Shown: positions 43,360-55,700 of the stretch, piece after piece
How positions within the stretch are numbered: the stretch's first letter is position 1
Layout of the letters: the number at the start of each line of letters is the position of its first letter
Assembly (NCBI RefSeq): GCF_002080045.1
Contig: NZ_MUIN01000017.1
Span: 186,001-250,000 of the forward strand
Direction: 5' to 3'
From: Pseudomonas sp. Bc-h
GTDB lineage: Bacteria; Pseudomonadota; Gammaproteobacteria; Pseudomonadales; Pseudomonadaceae
Length of the DNA stretch: 64,000 bases
Made by a program: the position numbers and the translations under genes
The notes under the pieces: model-generated
The model's database searches: none
Seen by the model: only the letters and a program-made list of their open reading frames with translations
Told to the model about the DNA's origin: nothing

Positions 43360-43698
43360 TTAAATCAACCGCGTTTCATCGTCATTGATAAGGTCGCTCA
43401 GGCCGCCCAGTGTTTCACGGGCCTGGTTGCGGTCCATCAACTTCGCCTGCGCGGCAGCAGGTAGATCGGTGACATTGAGGATGCCTTTGCTGGTCAGCAC
43501 CTGAATCAAGTCGTCGAGTACACGGATCATCTCCATGTCGCTCAACTTGAGCTGGTTCAGGCTCTTTTCCACCATCTCATCGGCGTACCAGGCCTGGATC
43601 TCATGATCGTCGGCTGGCAGTTGCCCGGTCGCTTCGGCGAACTCCGCCGCCTCGACTCGAACAAGCAATCCATCTGCATCGCGCTGAACGTAAAACAT
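43360..43698 (-). CDS. Small conserved protein between lapD and lapA
   Basis: A 112-residue acidic, helical, soluble protein with no signal peptide or membrane segment. The N-terminus MFYVQRDADGLLVRVEAAEF looks like a short beta hairpin, followed by mainly alpha-helical sequence (VEKSLNQLKLSDMEMIRVLD). In P. fluorescens a small hypothetical gene occupies the same place between lapD and lapA, and relatives carry the misleading label 'tryptophan synthase subunit beta like'; nothing here suggests that enzyme. GAGG lies eight bases before the ATG. It follows the lapA terminator hairpin on the same strand, so it can be expressed by readthrough or from its own promoter. Its position suggests, but does not show, a link to adhesin control. 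Confidence 0.75.
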   Translation of the reverse strand: MFYVQRDADGLLVRVEAAEFAEATGQLPADDHEIQAWYADEMVEKSLNQLKLSDMEMIRVLDDLIQVLTSKGILNVTDLPAAAQAKLMDRNQARETLGGLSDLINDDETRLI

Positions 43699-43723
43699 GG
43701 CTCATTCCTCAATGAATGCAAAG

Positions 43724-43752
43724 GCTGGCAGCCGTCGGTGACGGCTGCCAGC
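43724..43752 (-). terminator. Terminator hairpin after lapA
   Basis: A perfect 13-base stem, GCTGGCAGCCGTC with GACGGCTGCCAGC, closes on a three-base GGT loop about 30 bases after the lapA stop codon. On the minus strand it is followed by CTTTGCATTC, a short U-rich stretch. It probably terminates or processes the lapA message before the small gene at 43360-43698. Confidence 0.7.
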
Positions 43753-43781
43753 ACAGTACATCAGCTCTCGCGACTCAGCTA

Positions 43782-46700
43782 TCAGTGATGATCGACCTTG
43801 ATGGTCGGATCGGCACCGCTTACCAGCGAGCTGATCATGGAGTTGTTCCATTGCACGCCTTCCACCTTGATATGTACATCAGCGGTGTTGGCGACGGCAG
43901 TGGCGTTGGCTTCAGCGGTGGTCGTGAACTTCCCGGCGCTGCTGACTTCGATGGTGGTGTCCTTGCCATCGTTGGTGATCTGCAGGTACTTGGTCAGATC
44001 ATTCACGTTGTTACCATTCTCACCTTGCAGCAGATCGCTCAGATCAAGCTTGTCGCCCTCGCTCGCATGGAAGTCCTTGATCACGTCAAAGCCGCCGTTG
44101 TTGGTGTCGCCTGCTTTCCAGGCGAACGTATCGGCGCCAGCGCCACCGGTGAGGGTGTCGTTGCCTTTGCCACCAATCAGAATGTCGTTGCCGTAACCGC
44201 CATTGAGGATGTCATTGCCGCCCTGACCGAACAGAATGTCATCGCCATTGCCGCCCAGCAGCGAGTCGTTGCCATCCTGCAGCAGGGTGTACTTGGCTTC
44301 ATACGTGTTCGACGCATTGGCCAGGTGAGCGACGTCATCAACGTGGGTGCTGACGAACTGATGCAGCGCTTTGTCATCGATGGTCGAGACGTTGACGTTC
44401 AACGTCGCGGCCGCGAATGCCTTCAGCGCGGCGGTGCCTTCCAGCGTGCCGTAGTTGATCATGTCGCCGAACAGGATGTCGTTGCCGTCACCGCCGTTCA
44501 AGGTGTCAGCGCCTGGACCCACGAGCGTCTCGTTGCTCAGGATCGCGTCCTTGAGCTTGGTGACGTCGATAACGGTTTGCGAGTGGTTGTTGGTGTCGTA
44601 CTGATCCAGCGAGGTGGTGGTTTTGATACCAATCGCTTCAATCGCCGTTTTGGTGGCCAGGTCGTTGTAGGCCGCCATGGTTTCGGTTGGCGCCGCACCG
44701 CTCACGGCTTTGCCATTGGCGTTGTCGTGGTAGGTCGGCTCACCGTCGGTGATGAAGTACGTCAGCATCTGTGCGCCCGGGTTGCTGGCGGCAGAGCTGG
44801 AGAACCACGCGCTGGTCTGGTTGAACACCGACTCATAGTTGGTGTTGCCACTGGCCTGCAGATTGGTCAGGTACTTGTTCAGCGTATCGAGCGCTGCCTG
44901 CCCGCCGTGAGTCAGGTCAACCGTGATGCCTGTGTGAGCACTGGTGTCGAAGTTGGTCAGGTAGATTTTGACCGTTCCCGAGCCCGTGCCTTGAGCGGCG
45001 GCGGACAGCGTTGAGAACACCGACTTCATCTGTGCAATCATGGTGCTGAGGCTGCCGGACATGCTGCCCGACGTGTCGACCATGAATGCAATGTCATAGT
45101 TCTGACCGGGGACCAGCTTAATCGCCGACACATCGGCCACGACCACGTCGTTGGCAGCAGTGCCGGTGACGACGCTATTGCCCGCGGTGCCTTCAGTGGA
45201 CGTGTAAGCACCCGCGTCGACCTTCACCACAATGTCCTGGCTGGCAGACGCAGTCGGAACCGCCGATGTAATACCGGTGAGGGGCGCTTCGGTCGCTGTC
45301 GCGGTGACATGCAGCGTGAAGTCGCCCTTGTAGTACTCAGGTGTCTTGATGACCAGGCTGGTCAGGTCAAGCGCGCTGATGTCTGCCGGCGTATTGGTGC
45401 CGACGATGGTCACGCTGTGGCCCGCCGCGTCAGTCAGAACGGAGCCCGCCGGGGCGCCGGTGACGGTCACGGTGTGAGTCTCGGAACCGTCTGTGCTGTC
45501 GCCGAAGCTTGCAGTCACGCCGCTCAGTTTGATCGGGTTGTTCTCGGTGCCATGGTTCAGCGCGTAGGCGGTGTAGTAACCCTCGCCTGCAACGGAGGCA
45601 TTTTCCGTGAACGTCACACCGTTCAGGCCTGAAGCTTTCAGGTCGTCGACCGATGCGTAGAGCGCAACATGTGCACTGTCCAGCGCTACGGAGGTAACAA
45701 CCTTGGTGCTGTTGTTCGTGTCGCTCAGGCCAATGCTGTAGTTGCCCGGACCCGCTTGGTTGTAGTGGTAGATATCCAGCGTGTAGTAGCCGGAAACCGT
45801 AGGGACGAAGCCCGAACCCACGTTGCTGACGGCTGCGCCCGCACCCCAGGTTGCGCTGGCGACCTGATTGCCACCGATGGTGATCAGCAGGCTGTCATCG
45901 GCAGAACCGGTGAAGTTGTAGGTGTGACCCGCTTCCAGGTAGATCAGGCCGGACAGCTTGGTACCTGTGCCTTGCGCCACAGAGCTTTCAGCAGCCGAAT
46001 CGGCGGTGGTGTGAGTGGTCGCGGCGGTCGTGGTGGTGAAGCCCTTCAGAATGGTCGCCGGATCTGCGCCGTTACCACCAGTGCCCATGTTGGTCAGCGT
46101 GCCGACCCATACATCCTTGACCAGCCCGGTCGAATGCACTTGAGCGCCGGTCAGGTCTACGACTGGCGTATCGGCAACGGGTTTCACTGTGATGCTGCCA
46201 GTCGCCGTACCTGTGCTGCTCAGGCCTTGGCTGTCGACGGCCTTGTAGGTGAAGCTAGTGCTGCCGCTCCAGTCCGCAGTCGGCTTGAAGTACAGGGTGG
46301 CGGTGTTGTCGGTGGCCTTGATGACACTGTCTGCCGTCACTTCGTTCAGACCAGCCGCATCGCTGTAGAACTTGCCATTCGCCGCCGTGCTCGCCAGCTT
46401 GAAGGAGGCGATGGTTCCGTCGACATCACTGCCGTGCAGGACGACGGAGATCAGCGGGTTCGGATCCTCATTGCCCACAATGCTGGTCGAGACGTCGCTA
46501 CCGGTCGCAGCGGAGACGGTCGGCGCATCGTTGGTACCGGTGATGGTCAGGGTCAGATGACCCGGATTGCTCACGGCGCCCGCCTTGTCGGTCGCGGTGA
46601 AGGCGACGTCGAAGGTGATCGACTGGCCCGCCCCCAGCTTCTGATAAACCTCGCTGCTGGTGTCGATGGTCCATTTGCCGGTGTTTGCATCGAGCACGAA

Positions 46701-49700
46701 GCCGGTTGGAACATTGCCGGTGGTGGCACCGCTGGCGCTCGTTGTCGTACCGGTTACGGCGTAGGTCAGCTTGTCGCCGGTGTCGATATCGGTTGCAACC
46801 AATTGACCCGCATTGCCTGGAGCGGAAGCATCTTCTGCAACGCTTTGAACGCTGTTGGTTGCCACTGGCGCATCGTTGGTGCCGGTAACGGTCAGAGACA
46901 GGTGGCCAGGATTGCTGACGGCACCCGCCTTGTCGGTCGCGGTGAACGCGACGTCGAAGGTGATCGACTGGCCGACACCCAGCTTCTGATAGACGCTGCT
47001 GCTGGTGTCGATGGTCCACTTGCCGGTGTTCGCGACGTCGAAGGTGATCGACTGGCCGACACCCAGCTTCTGATAGACGCTGCTGCTGGTGTCGATGGTC
47101 CACTTGCCGGTGTTCGCGTCGAGCACGAAGCCGGTTGGAACATTGCCGGTGGTCGCACTGCTGGCGCTGGTTGTCGTACCGGTTACGGCGTAGGTCAGCT
47201 TGTCGCCGGTGTCGATATCGGTTGCAACCAATTGACCCGCATTGCCTGGAGCGGAAGCGTCTTCGGCAACGCTTTGAACGCTGTTGGTTGCCACTGGCGC
47301 ATCGTTGGTGCCGGTAACGGTTAGCGTCAGGTGACCCGGGTTGCTTACAGCCCCAGCCTTGTCGGTCGCGGTGAACGCGACGTCGAAGGTGATCGACTGG
47401 CCGACACCCAGCTTCTGATAGACGCTGCTGCTGGTGTCGATGGTCCACTTGCCGGTGTTCGCGACGTCGAAGGTGATCGACTGGCCGACACCCAGCTTCT
47501 GATAGACGCTGCTGCTGGTGTCGATGGTCCACTTGCCGGTGTTCGCGTCGAGCACGAAGCCGGTCGGTGCTTTCCCAGTGATTGCGCCGCTGGTCGCGGA
47601 CGTGGTGCCGGTCACTGCGTAGGTCAGTGCGTCACCTGCATCTACGTCGGTGGCGGTCAGTTGACCCGCATTGTTCGGAGTGGTCGCATCTTCTGCAACG
47701 CTCTGAGCGACGTTGGTGGCAACCGGGGCATCGTTGACACCTACGACGTTGACGGTAACGGTCGTGGTATCGAAGCCGCCGTGGCCGTCGGTCACGGTGT
47801 AGCTGAACTTCACCTCACCGTTCACATCTTTGGCCGGGGTGAAAATCACGTTGCCGGTGGCGTCCATGATTACGGAGCCGACGACCTTGGTGCCCGATGC
47901 ATCATAGACAGCAGACGCCACTTTCGGATCGTGGCCTTGCAGCGAGCTGATGCTCAGTTTGTCGCCGTCGACATCGGTGTCGTTGGTCAGCAGGGTAGTG
48001 GCCTTGATGACCAGCGGCTGGTCTTCGAGCGTGGTCAGGGTGTCATGACCCAGAGTGGCTGTGCCGCTGGTGCCCAATACGCTGAACGGGCCCACCACGT
48101 TGCCGTTCACGGAGGCGACTTCGACCTTGAGTTGCGCCTGTCCACCCTGATCCCAATAAACGATCTGGATATCGTGGGCGCCGCCGGTTGTCAGAGTGAA
48201 GTCCGTGGTGCGTTCGGTTGGCGACTGGTTAGCGTTGTACGAAGCAACCTGCTTGCCATCGATCAGGACGATGTAACCGTCGTCCGCCGTGATTTTCAGC
48301 TTGTAGGTGCCCGCGTCCATGGTGACCTTGCCGGCCAGCTCGAGGATGGCATCGGTCGAGGTGGTTTGCGCAGTACCCGCCGTGTAGACCAGCGAGGTCT
48401 TGTCGCCGCCCAGGAAGGTATCCAGGTTGCCGGTCTGGCCCAGGTTGTTGCCGAACGAACCACCGTAGTTGATTTTCGTTGCATCGAAGGTGGCATCGGC
48501 CTTGTGCGAGGCGATGAAGTCCAGCGCCTGCTGAATGGTGCCAAGGTTCGGGCCGTTCTTGTTGGCGCCGCTGTCGTTGTAGGCGTAGTAGTTACCTTGC
48601 AGGCTTGCCACTGGCGCGGCTGCGAAGTGGTCAGGCAGTGCGACCGGTGCGTCGTTCACACCCTTGAGGGTCAGCGTGCTTTGCGCGGGATCGGAGCTCA
48701 CGCCGTTGACGTTGTTGCTGTCGTTGCCCGTGTCCGTAACGGTCACGGTGACATTGCGGGTACCGTCTTGCAGGGCCTGATTATCGTTGCTGTAGGTAAT
48801 CGCCTTGATCACCGACTCGTAGTCGGCGCGGTCGGCATTACCCGACAGCGTGACAACCAGGTTGGTGCCGTTCCGGACAGCGGTGTAGTCAAGGGTCACG
48901 CCGTTGACGGTCACAGTGCCGGTGACGCCAGGGCTGCCGGCGGTGCCGGTGCCTACTGTGCCACTGACGTTGATCGAACCGCCCAGCTTGTCGTGGCTCG
49001 CGTCGTAGTTGCTCAACGTGACGGTCGCGCTCTGCAGCTGTTTAACGGCAACGCTGTTGTCTACGTCGGTGATGCTGAGGCTGCCTACCAACTGAGTAGA
49101 GCCAGTCTGGTCTTCGGTATACAGGCTGTTGCCCGCGGTCACGATCGGGGCATCGTCAACCGTGGTGATGTGGATCGTCGACGTGGTGCTGGAGGTACTG
49201 TGCTCAGCACTGCCGTCATCGATGGTGATGTCGATGATGCGGTTTTCTTTCACCGGATCATGCGACGTGCTGTCGAAGGTGATCGACGAAATCGCAGCCT
49301 GGTACTGCTCGGCGGTACCAGGACCAAAGGTGATGACTTTGCCGGTTACGTTGCCTTGAGCGTCCTTGATATCCGTCAGGGTTACGCTGAGGTTGCCAGG
49401 GTTGCCAATGGCCAGCAGGTCGCCCGTTTTGTAGTTGGTCAGGGTGACGGTCGCGCTCTGCAGCGTGGTGCTGTCCGGATCGCTCAGGGTGAAGTCGCGA
49501 GCGATCAGGCCCGGGCCTTTGCCTGGCGCGGTGACGTCGCCACCGACCAGTGTTTCGTTCCAGGTATTGCCGAAGTCAGTGCCATTGCCATCGTGGCCAA
49601 TGATCGGTGCGTCGTTGACCGCGATGACGTTGATGTTGCCGGAGGCGATGACCGAGGTCGCGCCATTGACGCCGTCGCCGTTGGCACCCGAGTCAGTGAC

Positions 49701-52700
49701 GGTGACAGTGACGCTACGGTCGCCTGCAACCGGATTGTCGCTGGTGTTGTTGAACTTGATCGCTTCGATCAGCGCCTTGTACTGATCGATGGTTGCAACG
49801 CCGTCGATGGTGTAGCCGGTCACTTTGCCGCCCACTTCGATAGGCGTCACGGTGACGCCGGTTGGAGGCGTGCCGGTGAAGCTCAGTACGTCGTTCGCCT
49901 TGACGTCGACCGATACCACGGCGTGGGACAGGGTGCTGTTGTCGACATCGTCCAGGTTCAGGTTGCTGACGACCGAAGTCGCGCTGTCGCCTTCAGTGAA
50001 GGTCACCGCATCCGTATGTACAGTTGGAACATCGTTGACGGTGGTGATGTGGATGGTCGAAACCGTGTCGGAAACAGCAGTGCCGTCGCTGACGCTGATG
50101 GTGATGTTGCGGTTTTCAGGGTTCGGGTTGTGCGTCGAGTTGTCGAAGGTGATCGATTTGATCGCCGTCTCGTACTGAGCAGCAGTGCCCGGACCGAAGG
50201 TGATGACCTTGCCGGTGACCTTGCCGTCGACATCTTTGATGTCGGTGGTGGCGTATTGCAGACCGGCAGCATCGACCACGTTCAGGATGTCGCCATCGTG
50301 GAAGTTGGTCAGGGTGACAGTCGCGCTAGCCAGCGTGCCGTTGTCCGGATCTTTGATGGTGATGTCAGCAGCGATCTGGCCCGGGCCCTTGCCTGGTGCA
50401 GTCACATCGCCGCCCACCAGGGTTTCGTTCCAGGTATTGCCGTAATCGTTGTAGCCACGGTCATGACCGAAGATCGGTGCGTCGTTGACGGCGACCACGG
50501 TGATTTCACCATGGGCCAGGACCGAGTCCTTGGTGCCGACGTTGTTGCCTTTGGCGCCAGTGTCGGTGACGGTGATTTCCACACCGCGAGTGCCCGCAGT
50601 CGGGTTGTCGCCCGGCGCGCTGAACTTGATCGACTCGATCAGTGCCTTGTACTGCTCGATGGTGGCGATACCGTTGATGGTAAAGCCGGTGACCACGCCA
50701 TTGACCGTTGTCGGCGTAACAGTGACGCCGGTCGGCGCTGTGCCGGTGAAGGTCAGCAGTTCGCCAGTTTGCATGCCGGTGACGTTGACGACCGCCTTGC
50801 CCAGCGTGGTGTTGTCGACATCGTCCAGGTTCAGGTTGCTGACAACCGAAGTCGCGCTGTCGCCTTCAGTGAAGGTCACGGCATCGGTGTGCACGGTCGG
50901 AACATCGTTGACCGTTGTGATGCGGATGGTCGAAGTGGTCGACGCAATGTTATCCACAGCACCACCGTCGTCGATGGAGATGTTGATGATGCGGTTGTCC
51001 TTGACCGGGTTGTGCGAAGAGCTGTCGAAGGTGATCGACGCAATCGCAGTCTGGTACTGGGCAGCGGTGCCCGGACCAAAGGTGATGGTCTGGCTGATGA
51101 CGTGACCCAGCGCATCTTTGGTCTCGGTGACGTTGTAAGTCAGGCCGGCATCCTTGACCACATTGAGGATGTCGCCATCCTTGAAGTTGGTCAGGGTGAC
51201 AGTCGCGCTCTTGAGCGTGGTGCTGTCGATGTCCTTAAGGGTGAAGTCGCGAGCGATCTGGCCCGGGCCTTTGCCTGCTTCATGGACGTTGCCGCCGACC
51301 AGGGTTTCGTTCCAGGTGTTGCCGAACTCTTTGCCAGTACCGGTGTGACCGATGACCGGGGCGTCGTTGACCGGCGTGACGTTGACCGTCAGGGTCTGGC
51401 TGGTCGATGCCGCGCTGCCGTTGCTCGACTCGGTGGCGGTCGAGGTCACGGTCAGAGTAATCGTGCCGTTGGCGTCTTTGGCCGGGGTAATGGTCAGCGA
51501 GCTGAGGTCCCAGCCAGTGACAGAAACCTGGCTGTTGTTGGCGCCGGCAGTGAAGGTGTGGCCGGTCGTGCCGTCAGTCAGCACGGCACCTATCGGGATG
51601 CCGCTGATGACAGTGCTCAAGGTTTCCGAGCCATCGGTGTCGACCAGTGCTGGCGCGATGTCCAGGTGGATCGCGGTGTCTTCGTCGCCGTTAGCCGTCT
51701 TGACGGTAAGGTCTGGCGCGTCAGCGACCGCAATCACGTGGACGGTGAAGTCCAGCGGGGTGCTGACGGCTGCAGCGGCGCCGTCTTTGGCGGTCGCGAT
51801 CAGGGTCAGCGCGACATCGCCGCTGAAGTTCGCTGGAGCCTGGAATTTCAGGGTGCTGGCGTTCCAGTTGGTGATGTCCACCGAAGCATTATTGGCATCA
51901 GCGGTGAAGGTGTGCCCTGGGGTGCCGTCGGTGATGACCGAGCCTTTCGGCAGACCGTTCAGGGTCAGCGTCAGGGCTTCCGAGCCGTCAATGTCGGTGC
52001 TGGCGGCATGAACCGCCGACAGCAGGATTGGCTGGTCTTCCAGACCCGTGTTGGCGTTCTGGGTCACCGAAATGTTGTCCAGAATACCGCCAGTGGAGTT
52101 GCTGTCCGCGGCCTTGAATTCAAGGTGAGCGGTGCCGTCGGCGGTGACCGGAACCTGGAAGGTGTAGGTTTTCAGGCCCAACTGGTTCGAGTTCAGTGTG
52201 CCGATCAGGGTGGTGCCCCAGAACACATTGATGACGGAGTTATCCAGAGCGCCCGCACGCGGCGAGTAGTCGACCGACACGGTGTAGGTCTGGCCGGCCT
52301 TGGCCGAGAACTCGGTCCACAGGTTGCTGGCGTCGCCGGAGTTGCGTTCCAGTTCGATGATCTGGTTGCCGGCTTTCGGATCGGTCACGCCATATACGCT
52401 GGCCTTGCCGATTTCCACAGTGCCGCCGGTGTTGTCGGTGTGCCATTGGCCGTTACTGAACTCGCTGACCGGGATGGCTTTCCAGTCGCCGATTGCAGTG
52501 GTGTTGCCCTGGAAGTCGATGGTTCTGACGAAGCCATCGGTGTCCATGGTCAGGGACGGCGTGTCGGTGACCGGAGCCACGGTGACGCTGCCGCTCACCA
52601 CAGGCGAAGCAAGAACGTTCTGGCCGTTGGCAGCCAGGCCGTTATCCACTGCCTTGTAGGTGAAGTTATTGGTGCCGCTCCAGTCCGCATCCGGCACGAA

Positions 52701-55700
52701 GTAGATAGTCGCGCTGTTGCCCGACGCCGCGATGTTGCTGGTGGAATCGAGCAGGACGGTGTGGTCTGCATCGGCGTAGAACTTGCCGTGCGCACCCAGA
52801 TCGACCAGGTTGAAGTGGTCGATGTGGCCGTCGATGTCACCCCCGTTAAGGGTGATGGCAATTGCAGGGGTGGTCTTGCCAGCGTCTTCGTCGCCGCTGC
52901 CATGAGCGCCCGCGACGACGGTCGGAGCATCGTTGACCGGGATGACCTTGATCACTGCCTGAGCCGGAGCGGAGTCGACCACGCCATCATTGACGGTGAC
53001 AGTGACCACACGGTTTACGGCCGAAGGATCGTCACTGGTGTTGATGAAACGCAGGGATTTCAGAACATCGTTGTACTCGGCTTGAGTGGCGTCGCCGATG
53101 AGGGTGAACACCAGCTTGCCGTCGACGGTTGCCGAGGTGACGGTGATCTTCGCGTTGGTGCTGGCGAAGTACAGGTTGTCGTCGGTTTGCGGGTTGGTGA
53201 AAGTGACCGTCGCGCCTTTGAGGTTCGGGCTGTCCGGGTCATTGATCGTCATGTAAGGCATGACCTTCAGCGCAGTGCCGTTCTCGGTGAAGCTGGTGGT
53301 GCTGGCGGTGCCACCGGCCGGGCCGTTGAGGTCCAGAACCGGGGCATCGTTCACGGCGGTCACCGAGATGGTGCTGGTCGCTACGTTCGACAGATTGTGT
53401 TGCGCCGAGCCGTCATTCACTTGAACCGTGATGACGCGATCAATCGTGCTCGGATCATCGCTGGTGTTCTTGTACATGACCGATTCGATCATCGCCTTGT
53501 ACTGATCCAGTGTCGCTTCGCCGGTCAGGGTGACGGTGATCTTCCCATCGGTGGTACGGGTGTCGCTGACAACTGCGTGGATACCGAACTTGTCGGTAGC
53601 CGTCAGTACGTCAAAGGCCTGAGCGTTGGTCAGGGTGATGGTTGCACCTTTGAGCGTGCCGTTGTCCGGGTCGATGATGCTGAGGTTGGCGCTGGAAATG
53701 CTGACGCCTGTGCCGTTCTCGGTGAAGTCGACGCTGTAGCCAGCGCCGGTCGCTGCCGGGCTGCTGTCCAGGTCCAGAACAGGTGCATCGTTGACCGCAA
53801 CGACGGTGATCTTGCCGTCCACCAGAACCGAAGTCTCGTTGCCGACGTTGTCACCTTTGAGGCCGGTGTCGGTAACGCTGATCCGCACGCCACGGTCGCC
53901 CGGTGTCGGATCTTCACCAGATGCGGCGAACTGGATCGACTGGATCAGGGCCTGATAGTTGGCGACGCTGGCGTTGCCGGTCAGGGTGATGGTCATCGTG
54001 CCATTGGAGTCCGGGCCCGAAACGCTGTAGTCGATGCCCAGATCGGTTTTGCCGTTGCCCAGGTCGTGGCTGGAGCCGACCAGGTCTTCTGGCTGCACGT
54101 GGGTCAGGGTGATGACAGCACCGCTCAGTTGGGAGTTGTCCACATCCTTGATGACAAGGCCGTTGGCGATGGAGACCGCGTCGTGGTTCTCGGTGTAAGT
54201 GTTATTGCCCAGGACAACCTCGGGCCTGTCGTTCACAGCCGTCACGTTGATCGTGGTGGTCGTGGTGTTCGACTGGCTGTTCAGGATCTCGCCGTCGTTG
54301 ACGGTGATGGTGATCTTGCGCGGCGTGGTGTCCGGGTTTTCGCTGGTGCTGCTGTAGGTGATCGACTGGATCATCTTCTGGTACGAAGCCAGGTCAGCAG
54401 AGCCGCTCAACACGACGGTAATCTTGCCGTTCTGAAGGCGAGTGTCGATTACGGTGGCGTGGATGCCGAACTGATCGGCTGCCGCCAGAACGTCACCGGC
54501 CTTGGCGTTGGTCAGGGTGATGACCGCGCCTTTCATGTTGGTGTTGTCGAAATCACCGATCTTGACGTTGCTACCGGAGATGCTGATGGCCGGATCGTTC
54601 TCGGTGTACGCGGTGGTGAAGCCGGTGCCCGAGGCGTTCGAGTCCAGATCCAGGGTTGGTGCGTCGTTGACCGGGATAACGGTGACATTGGCGGTGGCGA
54701 CGTTGGAGCTGTCCTCGCCATCGTTGACCTGAACGGTGATCGCGCGGTTGCCGCCGACCGGGTCTTCGCCTTCGCTGACGAACGCCACGGATTTCAGTAC
54801 GGCCGCGTATTCAGCCTGGGTTGCAGCCCCTTTGAGGGTGTAGACCAACTGACCGTTGACGGTTTCCGAAGTGATGGTGATTTTGCTGTTGGTGGTGTCG
54901 AACACCAGCTTGTCGCCGACCTGCGCGTCCTTGATGGTCACGGTGGCGCTTTGCAGGTTGGGGCTGTCCGGGTCGCTCAAGGTCAGCAGCGGCATCAGTT
55001 TGACCGGTGCGGCGTTTTCAACGTACGGCAGGGTGACCGTGTTGTTGCCCGGGAAGAACGGACCGTTGAGGTCGACAACCGGTGCGTCGTTCACGGTCGT
55101 CACGCTGACAGTGCTGGTCGCGACGTTGGACAGGTTGTGTTCGGACTGGCCGTCATTGACCTGCAGGGTGACGGTGCGGTCAGCGCCGCCTGGGTTATCG
55201 GTGGTGTTCTTGAAGGTGATTGACTGGATCACTTTCTCGTAAGAAGCAACGCTCGCATCACCGCTCAGGGTGATGGTGATCTTGCCATTCACGATACCGC
55301 TGTTGGTCACCTTGATGCCGAACTGGCTGGCGATACCCAGAACGTCGCCTGTCTGGGCGTTGCTCAGGGTGATGGTCGCGCCTTTGAGCGTGGTGTTGTC
55401 CGGGTCGACGATAGACACGGTGCCCATGATGTTGAGCGCCTTGCCATTTTCGACATAGGTCACGGCGTAACCGGTCTGCGAAGCGCCATCGGCCGAATTC
55501 AGATCCAGAACCGGTGCGTCGTTGACCGCAGTCACGTGAACGGTACTGGTGACTGGAACGGAGTCATTCTGGCCGTCGTTCACGGTCACGGTGATGTTGC
55601 GATCTACAACGCTTGGGTCGTCACTGCCATTGTGGAAGGTGATCGACTTGATCACGGCTTCGTATTCGGCAGCGGTCGCGTTACCGGTCAGTGTCAGCAC

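Noticed and set aside
43360..43698. Reading the small protein as a tryptophan synthase beta-like enzyme
   Set aside because: That label is carried by some database relatives, but the 112-residue sequence has no PLP-binding lysine motif or length compatible with the enzyme.
47331..55223. A plus-strand open frame of 2630 codons opposite lapA
   Set aside because: It is an antisense shadow: the translation has no recognisable domain, is full of Val/Gly/Arg typical of the reverse of a repetitive Thr/Val/Asn-rich protein, and ends when the repeats change. LapA on the minus strand has clear domains through the same interval.
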